Shown here in pieces: positions 8,893 to 18,622 of a stretch of 64,000 bases of DNA. The translations under genes were made by a program, and so were the position numbers. Below the pieces are notes generated by a model, which saw only the letters and a list, made by a program, of their open reading frames with translations, had not been told where the DNA came from and made no database searches. This stretch comes from Roseitranquillus sp963749675. GTDB lineage: Bacteria; Pseudomonadota; Alphaproteobacteria; Rhodobacterales; Rhodobacteraceae. Each line of letters opens with the position of its first letter. Positions within the stretch are counted from its first letter, which is position 1. The DNA lies in assembly GCA_963749675.1 (NCBI GenBank), contig CAVVNT010000008.1, positions 186,001-250,000 on the forward strand. The letters are read 5' to 3'.

Positions 8893-8921
8893 GCGAGCGG
8901 CGGTCTCCGGCCGCCGCTCGC
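8893..8921 (+). terminator. 11-bp GC hairpin after beta-propeller gene
   Basis: Seven bases after the stop, an 11-base arm starting GCGAGCGG pairs perfectly with its complement across a seven-base loop. No run of T follows. The position between two genes each with its own ribosome site supports an intrinsic or attenuating terminator. Confidence 0.6.
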
Positions 8922-8973
8922 AGCCCATCTCGTGCGCGCAGCGGCGCGCACCCAACTTCGACAGGAGCCGCCG

Positions 8974-10344
8974 ATGTCCGCCGGACAGTTCGCTTCTCGC
9001 CCCACCGCGCTGGCCCCGACGCCGTGGCCGGCCCACGTCCAACCCTCCGAGGCGCGCGCGCTCCTCGGCCTGGCGACGCCGATCGCGCTCGTCGCGCTGG
9101 TCAACATGGCGATGAGCGTGACCGACGCGGTCATGGCCGCCGGTTTCGGCGCCGAAGGGCTGGCGACCGTCGCCGTCGGCAGCGATTTCTACTCGATCGT
9201 CTTCTACTTCGCCGCCGGCGTGATCGGCGGGCTCGGACCGTTCTACGCGTCGGCGACAGCCGCAGGCTCCGCCGCCCGTCGGCGGAGCCTGCGGCGGACC
9301 GGCTGGCTGCTCCTTTGCCTCACTGCGGCGGCGAGCGTTCCGGCCGTCTGGTTCGCGCCGTCGTTCCTCCTCCTGCTTGGGCTCGATGCCGACCTCCTGG
9401 CGCGAGGCGCAGGGTACACTCGCGCGATGGCTGCGACGCTCGTGCCGATGCTGGTGGTGATGCTGTTCCGCACCCGCCTCACGGCGGAGCAGCGGCCGGG
9501 CGTCATCCTGCGCGTCACGCTGGCCGCGGTGCCGCTGAACGCCGTGCTCGACTATGCGCTGATGTACGGCATCGGCGGCTGGGCCGGCTTCGGCCTCACC
9601 GGCGCCGGCCTTGCCTCCTTCCTCGTCGCGAGCGCGATGGCGGCAGCGCTCGCGTTCGTCGGGGGCGCGCCGCCCGAACGCGATGCGGTGGCGCCGATCG
9701 ACTGGCACGAGCTTCGAAACGTCGTCCGCACCGGGCTCCAGATCGGCGTGGCAACGGTGGCCGAGGTCGGCATCTTCCTTGGCGCGACGCTCTTCGCCGC
9801 CACGCTCAGCGCACCCGAGGTCGCCGCTCATGCCGTCGCGATCCGCGCCGCAGGCCTCGCCTACGCGCTGCCGAGCGGGCTGCTCCAGGCCGCGATGGTC
9901 CAAACAGCGCGTGCGGAGGAGCACATCGCCGCCCGACGCACCACGATCATGACCTCTCTGGCGCTCGCGGGTGCCGCCGGCCTCCTGCTCTTCGCCGTAC
10001 TCGCGCTCGCCGCCGGACCGCTGGCGAGCCACCTGTTCCACTCCGCACAGGAGGGACGAGCGGCCGCCGAACTTGCCGTCGCGCTCCTCGTCCTCGTCGG
10101 CGTGATGCAGCTCTACGACCCGGCCGCGTCGGTGGCGGCGGGCCTGCTGCGTGGCCGCAAGGACACGCGGGCGCCGATGGTCTACGCCCTTGTCGGCTAC
10201 TGGGCGGTTGCCGCGCCGCTCGGGCTGGTCCTCGGACAGGAGGCGCGGCTCGGCATCGTCGGCGTGTGGCTCGCGCTCGCCCTTGGAACCGCGCTGGCGG
10301 CCGCCCTGAGCCTCGCCAGGCTCCGTCGCCACTGGCCGGTCTGA
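8974..10344 (+). CDS. MATE-family efflux transporter
   Basis: A 456-residue inner-membrane protein with about 12 predicted hydrophobic segments. It has the MATE layout: LGLATPIALVALVNMAMSVT in TM1, TDAVMAAGFGAEGLATVAVG, and a second bundle starting near residue 235 with GLQIGVATVAEVGIFLGAT. MATE proteins export cationic drugs or metabolites using Na+ or H+ gradients; the substrate here is unknown. I chose the ATG at 8974 (AGGAG eight bases upstream) over an upstream ATG that lacks a site. The frame is intact. Confidence 0.9.
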   Translation: MSAGQFASRPTALAPTPWPAHVQPSEARALLGLATPIALVALVNMAMSVTDAVMAAGFGAEGLATVAVGSDFYSIVFYFAAGVIGGLGPFYASATAAGSAARRRSLRRTGWLLLCLTAAASVPAVWFAPSFLLLLGLDADLLARGAGYTRAMAATLVPMLVVMLFRTRLTAEQRPGVILRVTLAAVPLNAVLDYALMYGIGGWAGFGLTGAGLASFLVASAMAAALAFVGGAPPERDAVAPIDWHELRNVVRTGLQIGVATVAEVGIFLGATLFAATLSAPEVAAHAVAIRAAGLAYALPSGLLQAAMVQTARAEEHIAARRTTIMTSLALAGAAGLLLFAVLALAAGPLASHLFHSAQEGRAAAELAVALLVLVGVMQLYDPAASVAAGLLRGRKDTRAPMVYALVGYWAVAAPLGLVLGQEARLGIVGVWLALALGTALAAALSLARLRRHWPV

Positions 10345-10434
10345 TGGGACCGGCAGCGCAGAAGTGGGTCCGCCCGTGCAACTCGTCGAAGCCGCCGACA
10401 GCGCCTTGCCCGTACCGGCCGGGGAAATTTACCG

Positions 10435-12335
10435 TTACGGCGGGACGAAGCGGTATCCCGCCTTCGGCACGGTCTGGATGCTGTCCCGCAGGGGCCCGAG
10501 CTTCTTCCGCAGTGTGCGGACGACGGTATCGACGACGTTGCTGCCGACGAAGGCGCGGCGCCAGACGGTCTCGATCATCGCCTCGCGGCCGACTACACCC
10601 GGGGCGGCGTCGATCAGCGCGGCCAGCACCTCGGCTTCGAGCTGGGTCAGCGCCGCCGTGCGGTCGCCTATGCGGACCTCGCGCCGGTCGCGGGCGAAGT
10701 CGAGGGCAGCTGCGGCCGGGCGTGGGACGTCGCTCGCCTCGACCAGCGACGACACCCAGCCGGTCAGGTCGGCGCCCGGCAGGTCGAGCAGCATCGAGCC
10801 CGGCACGCCGTCCCGTGGCGGGAAGAGCGGCCGGAAGCCGAGGTTGTGAAGGAGCGGGCCCGCCAGCGCCTCCTCCATCGCGCAGGTGTAGATGCGGGCG
10901 AGGCCCCAGCGCTCGATGTAGTTGCGCTTGAGGTCGAGGTTGCAGGCCAGCCGCTCCGGCGCATCCGGCGCGCGGGCCAGCATCTGACGGACGTAGAGGA
11001 CCTCTCCCGGGGCCGGGTGCGCGGCGAGGTGCTCCTGCTAGGCCGCGAAGAGAGGGTCGGCCTCGGCGAGGCCGTCGAGCGGGTCGTCCGGCCGGGCGTG
11101 GAGATAGCAGGCGACGACCTCGCCCTCGGCCGACCGGACGACGTTGAAGCGGTGAGGGACGCGGGCGAGCCAGAGCGCGATCCGTTGCCGCTCTCCCGCG
11201 CCGTGCCGGGCCTCGGTCAGGCGGAGGATTGCAGCGTGGTCGCCCGTCCGCGCCGGCTCCACCGGCACCGCGGGTCCGTCGGGCGGGAAGAGGCCTTGCG
11301 GAGCGCCGGCTGGTCGAGGAGGTGCAGGAGGTCCGCCATGTGCCGCCAGCGGTCGCGCGGCGAAGCAGTGCGAAGCCGCGAGGTGAGCCAGTCGGCGGCG
11401 CGCCTCCGCCAGAGGGCGTGCCGCTCCGCCTCGAGCCCCGAGAGCCGCTCGACGATCGCACGGCGGACCGGCTCGGCGATGAAGAGCCCCTCGGCGTCGC
11501 GGTCGGCGAAGGGCAGCGCCTCGACCCGCTCCAGCAGGTCCTCCCCGACCGGCTCGGCGGCACCGAGAATGGCGGTGACAAGCGCGGCTGGCACGGCGGC
11601 CGAGGGCGCAGGCCTCGGTCGTGCGGCGCAGCTCGGCGTCGCCCATCGCGTGCAGGATCGCGTTCGCCACCTCGCCGGCATCGCGGGCCGTCTCCAATGT
11701 TCCGGCATGCGCCGCGTGGAGGGCGAGGCGTACGCCGAGCGGTTGACCGGCGGAGACCTCCCATACGCGCTCGGCGGCGCCGGCGTCGAGGCCGTCGCCG
11801 GCGGCCAGCGCGTCCACATCCGCGCGGGCGAGCGGCCCGAGTCGCATGTCCAGGAACAGCCGTCCGTAATCCGCCCACTCCCTCGGCGGCGCCGCAGTGC
11901 CGGCGAGAATGACGCGCATGGTCGCCGGCAGGCGAGCTCGAGCCGCAGCCAGCTCGCGGCGAGCCGCCAGGTGTCGACATCGTCGACCGTCAGGACCAGC
12001 CGGCCCGGACGGGCCGCCAACGCGCTGGCGATCTCGGGAAGGTCGCCGGGCTCGATGCCGAACCCCGATGCGAGCGCCGGGAGGATTGCCTCGGGCCGCG
12101 GCTCGACGGCGCCGGCCTCGATCCGCAGGCGGGCGCCGCCGCGCTCGTCGAGGGTCGCCTCGAAGGCGCGCAGGAGGGCGGTCTTGCCGATGCTCGAGGG
12201 TCCGTGGACGTAGGCCACCGCCGGGCCGTCCTTGCGCAGCGTCGTCTCGAGCAGCGACAGCTCGCGGTCGCGCAGGCCGGCGCGGCTCTCGCGGCGGATC
12301 AGGTCGGCGATGGTGGGCCCGGGCATGAGATCCAT
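10435..12335 (-). pseudogene. ATPase/winged-helix transcriptional regulator, multiply broken
   Basis: Pieces in two frames rebuild one protein of ~630 residues. The N-terminus has a P-loop (HGPSSIGKTALLRAF) and Walker B (RLVLTVDDVD). The middle helical region continues in the other frame from MRVILAGTAAPPREWADY, returns to the first near LVTAILGAAEPVGEDLL, and shifts again before EPARTGDHAAILRLTEARHG. An in-frame TAG at 11038-11040 then falls where Trp is expected (FAA-stop-QEHLAAHPAPGE). The C-terminus is an OmpR-type winged helix (LTQLEAEVLAALIDAAPG to VVRTLRKKLGP). At least three indels plus one nonsense codon make it non-functional as read. It converges on the MATE gene. Confidence 0.75.
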
Positions 12336-12409
12336 ATCTCATCGCCCGATGATGATCCCATCGGCCGCCTGCGTCTATCCAGCCGCTACTCAAGCGAAAG
12401 AAGCGATAG

Positions 12410-12588
12410 ATGACACAGACGGCCATGGCGGTGACTTACCGTCTCGACGAGGCCACGCGGCAGGACGACGCGCGCGCCCTCAAGGACCAGTTCGCGGCGG
12501 CGGCAACTGCCATCATCGCGACGCCCGGGCTCTCGTGGAAGATCTCGGCGATCGACGCGGAGTGGGGCGTCGGCCTCGGCCTCTACCT
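12410..12588 (+). pseudogene. YdhR-like monooxygenase-fold protein, 3' end lost
   Basis: The first ~60 residues (MAVTYRLDEATRQDD, then AATAIIATPGLSWKISA and VGLGLYL) resemble small YdhR-type ferredoxin-like-fold monooxygenases, normally ~100 residues. At about 12588 the sequence switches mid-codon into the interior of an IS427-type transposase gene. A deletion has removed both the end of this gene and the start of the IS. Confidence 0.6.
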
Positions 12589-13185
12589 TGGTACTTCCGT
12601 CGCTGGCGGCTCGACGGCGTCTGGACCCGGCTGCATCGCGCGCTCTACCGCGCCGCCCGGCGACATACCGGCCGGCGACCTGATCCCTCGGTTGCGATCA
12701 TGGACAGCCAGTCTGTGAAGACCACCGAAAGGGGGGCGTTCGCGGCTTCGACGGCCACAAGCGGATCAAGGGACGCAAGCGCCAGATGCTCGTTGATACG
12801 CAAGGATTTCTCATCTCGTGCCGCGTCGAGCCGGCTGGCATTTCCGATCGCCGCGCCGCTCGCGACCTGACCGCCGGGCTGGCGCCACTCTGGCCGAAGA
12901 TCCACACCGTGATCGCCGATGCCGGCTACGAGAGCAAAGGGCTGGCGCAAGACATGAAAGACCGGAACAAATGGCGCCTCTGCATCGTCAAGCGCCGGGA
13001 GCAGGCGTTCAAGATCGCCGGGCTGAACTGGATCGTCGAGCGCAGCTTCGCATGGCTCGGTCGGCACCGCAGGATGTCCAAGGACTACGAGTTCCGCGTA
13101 CAGACGGCGGAAACGCTGATCACCGTCGCCGCCTGCGCCCAAATGCTTCGCCGCCTCGCGCCGGGATGACTTCCCACACACCCTC
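12589..13185 (+). mobile_element. IS427-type IS5-family remnant (copy A, 5' deleted)
   Basis: Matches copy B (14699-15564) from its GGTACTTCCGTCGCTGGCGG region to the right terminal repeat, which ends at 13185. About 265 bp of the 5' end, including the transposase start, are missing. The catalytic C-terminal part is still readable in the second frame (MLVDTQGFLISCRVEPAG, then IVERSFAWLGRHRRMSKDYE). The G-run used for frame change in copy B is also present. It is non-autonomous. Confidence 0.85.
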
Positions 13186-13689
13186 TTAGAGAGCACAACC
13201 GACGCTCGAATGATCGCAACGCGGCGGCAATTACTTGCTCAGGACATTCATCCACGGGGCCGTTTTTCGCCTAGACCCGCGCCTTTGGCGGGTCATCGGC
13301 GGCGTTTTGCCCAGAATGTTGAAAGGATCGACGGGTGGCGGCACAACCTTTGGAGAGGCTGGCTCTCCACTTTCCCGCCGATGGGCGGATCCCCGTCGGC
13401 CGCTGATGCCGACATGACCACGACATGCTATGGTGGCGCAGAAGCCCGCCGGCGATCGGCATCTGCAAGGCTGAAGAGATAGGCGCGCGTGGCGGTCGGG
13501 GTGCGTGGCGGTCGGGGTGACTTACGGGACGGCGCCGCAGCGCCGACCGCCAAGCCGCGGATCCTGGTGGTTGAGGAACTTTTCTTGCTGCCGTACGGTT
13601 AACCGGCAGGGCGGGTGTGTGGCTCGGCTCGTGACCTTCTGCTGCGAGTAGTCGCGTGAGCACGGGCACCAACTTTTGGGAGTAACGAA
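13186..13689. other. Intergenic stretch upstream of the VPLPA-CTERM gene
   Basis: I see no convincing gene here. There are GC-skewed chance frames on both strands and a TA-rich segment before the ribosome site (GGGAG at about 13678) of the next gene. A short GTGGCGGTCGGGGTG-type unit occurs twice in tandem around 13490-13517. Confidence 0.4.
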
Positions 13690-14418
13690 ATGGACTTCAA
13701 AATTTTCACAGTGGCAGGTTCGGCGGCTCTTCTCGTGAGTGCGGGGCACGCGTCTGCGGCCGTGATCACGATCGATAGCTTCGACACCCTTCAGGCGGTG
13801 TCCGACGCGCCGTTCGGGGACGTGCAACCTCAGGGTTCCGAGGTGAATGCGCCCGATGCGGTCGGCGGCTGGCGCGATCTCCATGTCGAGACGGACGACG
13901 CGGGGAACCTCGGTGCCACCACCCTCGAGGTGAGGGACAGCAACCTCAGCTTCAGCAACGAAGACAACGTCACCGGTCGTGGCTGGGTCACCTATGACGG
14001 GTTTGACGAGGATCCGTTCGGGGTGAATACCACCGGCCTCGGCGGCCTCGACCTCTTCACGGGCCCGCTCGGCACCCCGGGGTTCCTGTTCGAGGTTGTC
14101 CGTCTCGACTTGCCGTTCGACGTGACTATCAAGGCGTGGGACATGTTCGGCGAGACGACGGAGTTCTCCTCCACAGTAAGCGCGAGCGGTACGCCGTTCT
14201 TGCCCTTCGCGGCGTTCTCGAACGACGCCTTCGACTTTAACGCGGTCGGCGCGCTGCAGTTCTTCGCGGATTCGGGTGACACGACGATCAACGTTGACGC
14301 AGCGATAGGTTCGATCGCCGTGGATACCGGTGTGATCCCGCTTCCGGCCTCCGCGCTCCTGCTACTGGGCGGGCTCGGCGGTCTCTCGACCCTCGGTATG
14401 CGCCGCAGGCGCACCTGA
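13690..14418 (+). CDS. VPLPA-CTERM sorting-domain exported protein
   Basis: A 242-residue secreted protein. The N-terminal signal peptide is MDFKIFTVAGSAALLVSAG, with cleavage near ASA-A. An Asp/Gly/Thr-rich body of beta-strand character follows. The C-terminal tripartite tail is IPLPASALLLLGGLGGL followed by MRRRRT, the VPLPA-CTERM arrangement recognised by a dedicated exosortase-like enzyme in Rhodobacterales. No exosortase gene is in the window, so processing must come from elsewhere. Codon use is a little less GC-rich than the neighbours. The gene sits between two direct IS427-type copies. Confidence 0.85.
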   Translation: MDFKIFTVAGSAALLVSAGHASAAVITIDSFDTLQAVSDAPFGDVQPQGSEVNAPDAVGGWRDLHVETDDAGNLGATTLEVRDSNLSFSNEDNVTGRGWVTYDGFDEDPFGVNTTGLGGLDLFTGPLGTPGFLFEVVRLDLPFDVTIKAWDMFGETTEFSSTVSASGTPFLPFAAFSNDAFDFNAVGALQFFADSGDTTINVDAAIGSIAVDTGVIPLPASALLLLGGLGGLSTLGMRRRRT

Positions 14419-14432
14419 AGACGACGGCCAGA

Positions 14433-14453
14433 CGGGGCACCTAGCGCGCCCCG
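14433..14453 (+). terminator. Hairpin after VPLPA-CTERM gene
   Basis: CGGGGC pairs with GCCCCG across a nine-base loop, 14 bp after the stop. No T-tract follows, so this is a weak call based on position. Confidence 0.35.
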
Positions 14454-14698
14454 AGGCAGAACCGCGAGGAGGGATCAGGAGCTCAACTCCTTGTCCCTTC
14501 TTTTCTCGACATTGCGGATGACGACGCCTGCGAGAGCGCGATGATTGGCTGGTCGTCGTCGGGCGGCATGAGCTTGCTTCTGGAGGCCGGACTCGCGGCC
14601 GACAGGTGGATGCCGAGCCGCCGGTCGGGATCGGATCGAGACGCCTCGGCCGTTTGCGCTTGGGACCCAATCCGCCGCTGCAGTTGTCATGTCGCTAA

Positions 14699-15564
14699 GA
14701 GGGTGTGTGAGAAGTCGCCGCCGTGGCGTCGAGGTCCATGTTCCTGTCGAGAACGACGAAGGAGATCATGGTGCCGCACGCCTATCCAACCAACCTGACT
14801 GATGCTCTATGGGCGCTGATTGCGCCCACCTTCCGCTACCGCGGCCGGGCGGGAGGCCCCGCCGCACGAGCCTGCGTGCCGTCGTCGACGCGATCTTCTA
14901 TCTGCTGCGCACTGGCTGCCAGTGGCGCTTGCTGCCGCGCGACTTCCCGCCCTGGGGCACGGTCTGGTGGTACTTCCGTCGCTGGCGGCTCGACGGCGTC
15001 TGGACCCGATTGCATCGCGCCCTCTACCGCGCAGCCCGGCGAAATGCCTGCCGGCGGCCCGATCCGTCCGTCGCGATCATGGACAGCCAGTCTGTGAAGA
15101 CGACCGAAAGGGGGGCGTACGCGGCTTCGACGGCCACAAGCGCATCAAGGGGCGCAAGCGTCAGATGCTCGTTGATACGCAGGGCTTCCTCATCTCGTGC
15201 CGCGTCGAGCCGGCCGGCATTTCCGATCGCCGCGCCGCTCGCGACCTGACCGACGGGCTGGCGCCACTCTGGCCGAAGATCCACACCGTGATCGCCGACG
15301 CGGGCTACGAGAGCAAAGGGCTGGCGCAAGACATGAAAGACCGGAACAACTGGCGCCTCTGCATCGTCAAGCGCCGGGAGCAGGCCTTCAAGATCGCCGG
15401 GCTGAACTGGATCGTCGAACGCAGCTTCGCATGGCTCGGTCGGCACCGCAGGATGTCCAAGGACTACGAGTACCGCGTGCAGACGTCAGAGACGCTGATC
15501 ACCATCGCCGCCTGTGCCCAAATGCTCCGCCGGCTCGCGCCGGGATGACTTCTCACACACCCTC
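14699..15564 (+). mobile_element. IS427-type IS5-family element (copy B, 866 bp)
   Basis: Bounded by perfect 18-bp inverted repeats (GAGGGTGTGTGAGAAGTC at 14699-14716, complement at 15547-15564). Both ends are flanked by TAA (14696-14698 and 15565-15567), consistent with a target duplication. Copy A, in the same orientation, lies 1.5 kb upstream. Confidence 0.93.
14768..15548 (+). pseudogene. IS427-type transposase, two frame changes
   Basis: The protein starts MVPHAYPTNLTDALWALIAP, after GAAGGAG. A first -1 change near 14845 (GRAGG to RPRRTSLRAVVDAIF) looks like a mutation. A second -1 change occurs at an A3G6 run (15107-15115), between DSQSVKTTERG and GVRGFDGHKRIKGRKRQ. That is where IS427-group elements normally use programmed frameshifting. 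The Asp of MDSQSVKTT, the Asp of VIADAGYESKG and the Glu of IVERSFAWLG form the DDE set. It is probably inactive unless the first change is tolerated. Confidence 0.75.
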
Positions 15565-15895
15565 TAAAGAGGGGGGCCGGCCTGGGTCGGGGTCGGCCCA
15601 GACCGGCCATTCGCCCGGTGCCAGGTTCGCCGCGGCGCCGCGACGGGAGCGGACCTTTACGGCAATCTCAGAGAAATGAGCTCGCTCTATCGGACGGGAT
15701 GCGGCACTCGGCAGCATTCCTTGTGGCACCAGATGTCACCGCCTCCTGCACGCCTTCGACACGTGGCGCAGCCGCAATCCAAGTTGATCTCAAAAGACAC
15801 GAGATTGCGAAGTTCCCCGCGATGCTGCGTCCGTTGAAGTGCCGGAGTTCGGCCCTCTGTAGTTACTTCTGGGCCAAGACGGAGCGGCGGAGCAT
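15565..15895. other. Intergenic stretch before the oxidoreductase
   Basis: No gene recognised. The first 60 bases are G-runs next to the IS end. The last bases carry the GGAG ribosome site of the oxidoreductase. A divergent regulator is common beside such genes, but none can be read here. Confidence 0.35.
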
Positions 15896-16533
15896 ATGAA
15901 GATGCTGGTTATCGGCGGGACCTCGGGGATCGGGCGCAAGATCGTCGACACGGCACTCGCGCGCGGGCACGAGGTGCGCGCCATGGGACGGTCAGCGGCC
16001 ACTCTGCCGAAGGACGTCGCCGGGCTGGAGCCGTTCGCGGGAGACGCGCTCGACGGCGGCGACGTCAGGCGCGCCCCTGAGGGGTCGATGCGGTCGTTCA
16101 GGCGCTCGGCATCAAGGAAAGCATCGCGATGCTCTGGCGGGAGGTCACGCTGTTCTCTGAGGCGACGAAGACACTGCTGCCGGCAATGGGGGAGGCTGGG
16201 GTCTCGCGACTGGTCGTGGTCACTGGATTCGGCGCCGGCTCGAGCAAGGCGGCACTGAGCTGGCTCGAGCGGATCGGCCACGGTTTCGTCTTCGGAAGGC
16301 CCTATGCCGACAAGGATCGCCAGGAGGAGCTGCTGAAGGCCTCCGATCGCGACTGGACCATCGTGCGCCCGACGATCCTCACGAACAGTCCCGCGAGTGA
16401 CAGGTACAAAGTCCTTACCGATCCCGCTACCTGGCGCAACGGCCTGATCTCACGCGCCGACGTGGCCGCGTTCGTGGTCAACTCGATCGAGCGGGGGGAT
16501 CACGTTCACCGCGACGTCGTGGTGACGCGGTAA
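15896..16533 (+). pseudogene. NAD(P)-binding SDR-type oxidoreductase, frameshifted
   Basis: The N-terminal Rossmann motif is clear (MLVIGGTSGIGRKIVDTAL, then RGHEVRAMGRSAATL). The frame breaks near 16075-16085. The rest of the protein (VDAVVQALGIKESIAML, LVVVTGFGAGSSKAALSWL, DWTIVRPTILTNSPASDRY) continues one frame over to the stop at 16533. Restored length is ~212 residues, typical of atypical SDR/NmrA-like NAD(P)H-binding proteins. One indel separates it from an intact gene. Confidence 0.75.
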
Positions 16534-16912
16534 GGGGCAGCTAAAGAGGGCCCCGCGAGTACCGATCGCGGGCGCGGTGCCGGCGAGTGGGCTCGGCAGG
16601 TGCCGGACTTCGGCAAGGCCGCGTGCGGGGTGCCGGCCGCGCCTTGGTAGACGGGGTGCGGCCGGGACAAGCGGCCGGACCTGCGGGCGCTGATGTTGAC
16701 GCCTGCGAACTCCCAGCGAAAGCACGGCACCCGACCTCTGCAAGCGCCCCCAACGCGCAAAGCCTTGGTAGCGCAATTCCGGAATGCGCTCGTCGAACGA
16801 TCGCGATGAGGTCGCTTCCAGCGACGGCGCTGCAGACGCCCTCGACGCTCAGGACCGAGACGTCGCTGTCGCGAGGCCGGGCATCCCGCAGGGGCGCTGG
16901 TTCGTCATCGAT
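16534..16912. other. Intergenic stretch between convergent genes
   Basis: Nothing recognisable. It is GC-rich with several short CGGCCGG inverted words around 16655-16680 that could form secondary structure between two convergent genes. No coding signal is supported. Confidence 0.35.
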
Positions 16913-18238
16913 TCAGCCATGCGCGGATGCGATCCGGGCAACGTCGACGCGCGCGCGCAGTCTCGCAGTAAGGAGGTACGTGCCGGCGACCTTGCGCTGA
17001 ACAAGGAGCGTGTCGCTCGGCGGGACGTGGGCGATATCGCGCTCGGCGCCGAGTTCGAGGCCGATGTCGCGAAGGCGGAGGGCAAGGTCGCTCGTGCCGA
17101 AGTTGAAGGGACCGGGCGCGCGGATCGCGGCCATTCCGGTGTCGAACATGCGAAGCAGCGTCTCCTGCTGACGGGGCGGCGTTGCCTCTCCCATGAGGCC
17201 GACCGCGATGGCAGCCTCGCGGGCGGCGTTCCAGTCGCGCAAGAGGCCGGCACGCATGAGGCGGCGAAAGGCCTCCACGGAGGCAGGCGACAGTGACCGG
17301 ACGGCACCGAAGTCGAGAAGGACAATCCGGTCCGTCCCGGGCTCGACGAGATAGTTCGCGAAGTTCGGATCGGTCTGCATCGCCTTGAACCCGAAGAGCT
17401 CGCGAAGGACCAATGAGATGAGGCGCCGAGCCACCTCGTCGCGGACCTCCTGCGGAGACGCGGCGAGGTCCTCGACAGGGGTACCGGGCAAGTAGTCCAT
17501 CGCCAGCACGCTCCGGGTGCAGAAATCGGGATGGCGGCGCGGCACGATGAACTCCGGCGCGCCCGCCATCAGCCTGCCGAAGAGGTCGAGGTTCTCGCCC
17601 TCGCGGACGTAGTCCGCCTCTTCGTGCAACTGCCGGCGGGCATCCTCCATCAGCGGGCGCAGGTCGAGACCCTGCGGCGCAGCCCCGGACCAGCGGATCA
17701 GGCCTGCGATGTTGGCGATGTCGCTGTCGATGCTGGCGCGGATGCCCGGATACTGGACCTTCAGGGCGAGGTCGCGCCCGTCCCTGGTGCGGGCGCGGTG
17801 AACCTGCCCGATTGAGGCGGCGGCGATGGGGCGGACGTCGAAGCGCTCGAACCGCCTGATCCAGTCGCGACCCCACTCGGCGTCGAGCACGTCGCGCAAC
17901 TGGCGCGGCGGCATCGGCGCGGCATCGGAGCGAAGGCGATCGAGGATCGCTGTCATCTCGGGCCGCAGCAGGTCGCCTGCATCCATTGACATGAGCTGGC
18001 CGACCTTCATCGCCGCGCCGCGCATCTTCGACAGTTCGTCGGCGACGCGATGGGCGTTGCCGGGCGTGAGCAGCAGGTCCTCGATCCGCGGGCGCCGCCC
18101 GCTCGCCGCCTGACGCAGTCCGCCCGCGACGACGGCGCCGGCTATGCCGCCGGCGAGGCCGCCCATCCGCCCAAGCCGCGACAGCCGGCGCGAGGGGACG
18201 GCGACGCCCGGGCGCGCCAAAGGGTCTTGCCCGTTCAC
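16913..18238 (-). CDS. ABC1/UbiB-family atypical kinase
   Basis: A 441-residue ABC1 (ADCK/UbiB) family protein, linked in other bacteria to ubiquinone synthesis or lipid metabolism. Hallmarks: the KxGQ motif in GAAMKVGQLMSMDAGD, the Ala-rich loop AAASIGQVHRART, the ATP-site Lys in LALKVQYPG, and DFG in VLLDFGAVRS. The start is GTG at 18238, which overlaps the stop of the DUF427 gene (GTGA), a normal coupled arrangement. Because DUF427 is now damaged, the upstream frame runs into this gene without a stop, giving a possible 569-residue fusion. Confidence 0.85.
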   Translation of the reverse strand: MNGQDPLARPGVAVPSRRLSRLGRMGGLAGGIAGAVVAGGLRQAASGRRPRIEDLLLTPGNAHRVADELSKMRGAAMKVGQLMSMDAGDLLRPEMTAILDRLRSDAAPMPPRQLRDVLDAEWGRDWIRRFERFDVRPIAAASIGQVHRARTRDGRDLALKVQYPGIRASIDSDIANIAGLIRWSGAAPQGLDLRPLMEDARRQLHEEADYVREGENLDLFGRLMAGAPEFIVPRRHPDFCTRSVLAMDYLPGTPVEDLAASPQEVRDEVARRLISLVLRELFGFKAMQTDPNFANYLVEPGTDRIVLLDFGAVRSLSPASVEAFRRLMRAGLLRDWNAAREAAIAVGLMGEATPPRQQETLLRMFDTGMAAIRAPGPFNFGTSDLALRLRDIGLELGAERDIAHVPPSDTLLVQRKVAGTYLLTARLRARVDVARIASAHG

Positions 18239-18622
18239 CAATGCTCGGTTCCGCGGGCGCCCTTGATGCGGCCCGTCAGGTTGCTCGTCACCGAACCCGG
18301 CCAGATCGGCGAAGGCGGCGGACGGAGCGTCGTAGCTCCATGCGGCGCGCGGCGCCCTCGTGCCCTCGACGCTCACGTCGAAGTATCGCGCACGGCCTTT
18401 CCATTCGCAGAAGCTGCTGCCGGATGCGGGATCGAGCCGCGCCTGCATGTCATCGGGAGGCATATAGTAGGTCGGCGCATGATGCGTCTCGAGCACCCGC
18501 AAGGCGCGTGCGGTGTCGGCAATGGTTCGACCGCCAAGCCGAACGACGATGCGTTGGGGCAAAGGCTCCAGCCGGGGCGGGCGGGGATAGTCCTGGACGT
18601 TCTCGGGCGGCAACATCGACAT
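18235..18622 (-). pseudogene. DUF427-domain protein with internal deletion
   Basis: The first ~110 residues (QRIVVRLGGRTIADTARALR, HHAPTYYMPPDDM, FCEWKGRARYFDV) are DUF427. The usual segment after AFADLAGF, about 25 residues around a VAFYPG-like strand, is absent. The native C-terminus (VTSNLTGRIKGARGTEHW, stop) is still present, but in the next frame, ending at 18235. A deletion that was not a multiple of three therefore fused DUF427 in frame to the ABC1 gene. Confidence 0.75.

Noticed and set aside
8356..10332. A 658-codon open frame on the minus strand opposite the beta-propeller and MATE genes
   Set aside because: It is Arg/Gly/His-rich low-complexity sequence with no family motif. It lies antisense to two well-supported genes, as expected from high GC at third codon positions.
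9947..11980. A 677-codon minus-strand frame over the broken ATPase regulator
   Set aside because: Most of it is Arg/Pro/Ala-rich out-of-frame translation. The real protein is recovered by switching between the other two frames.
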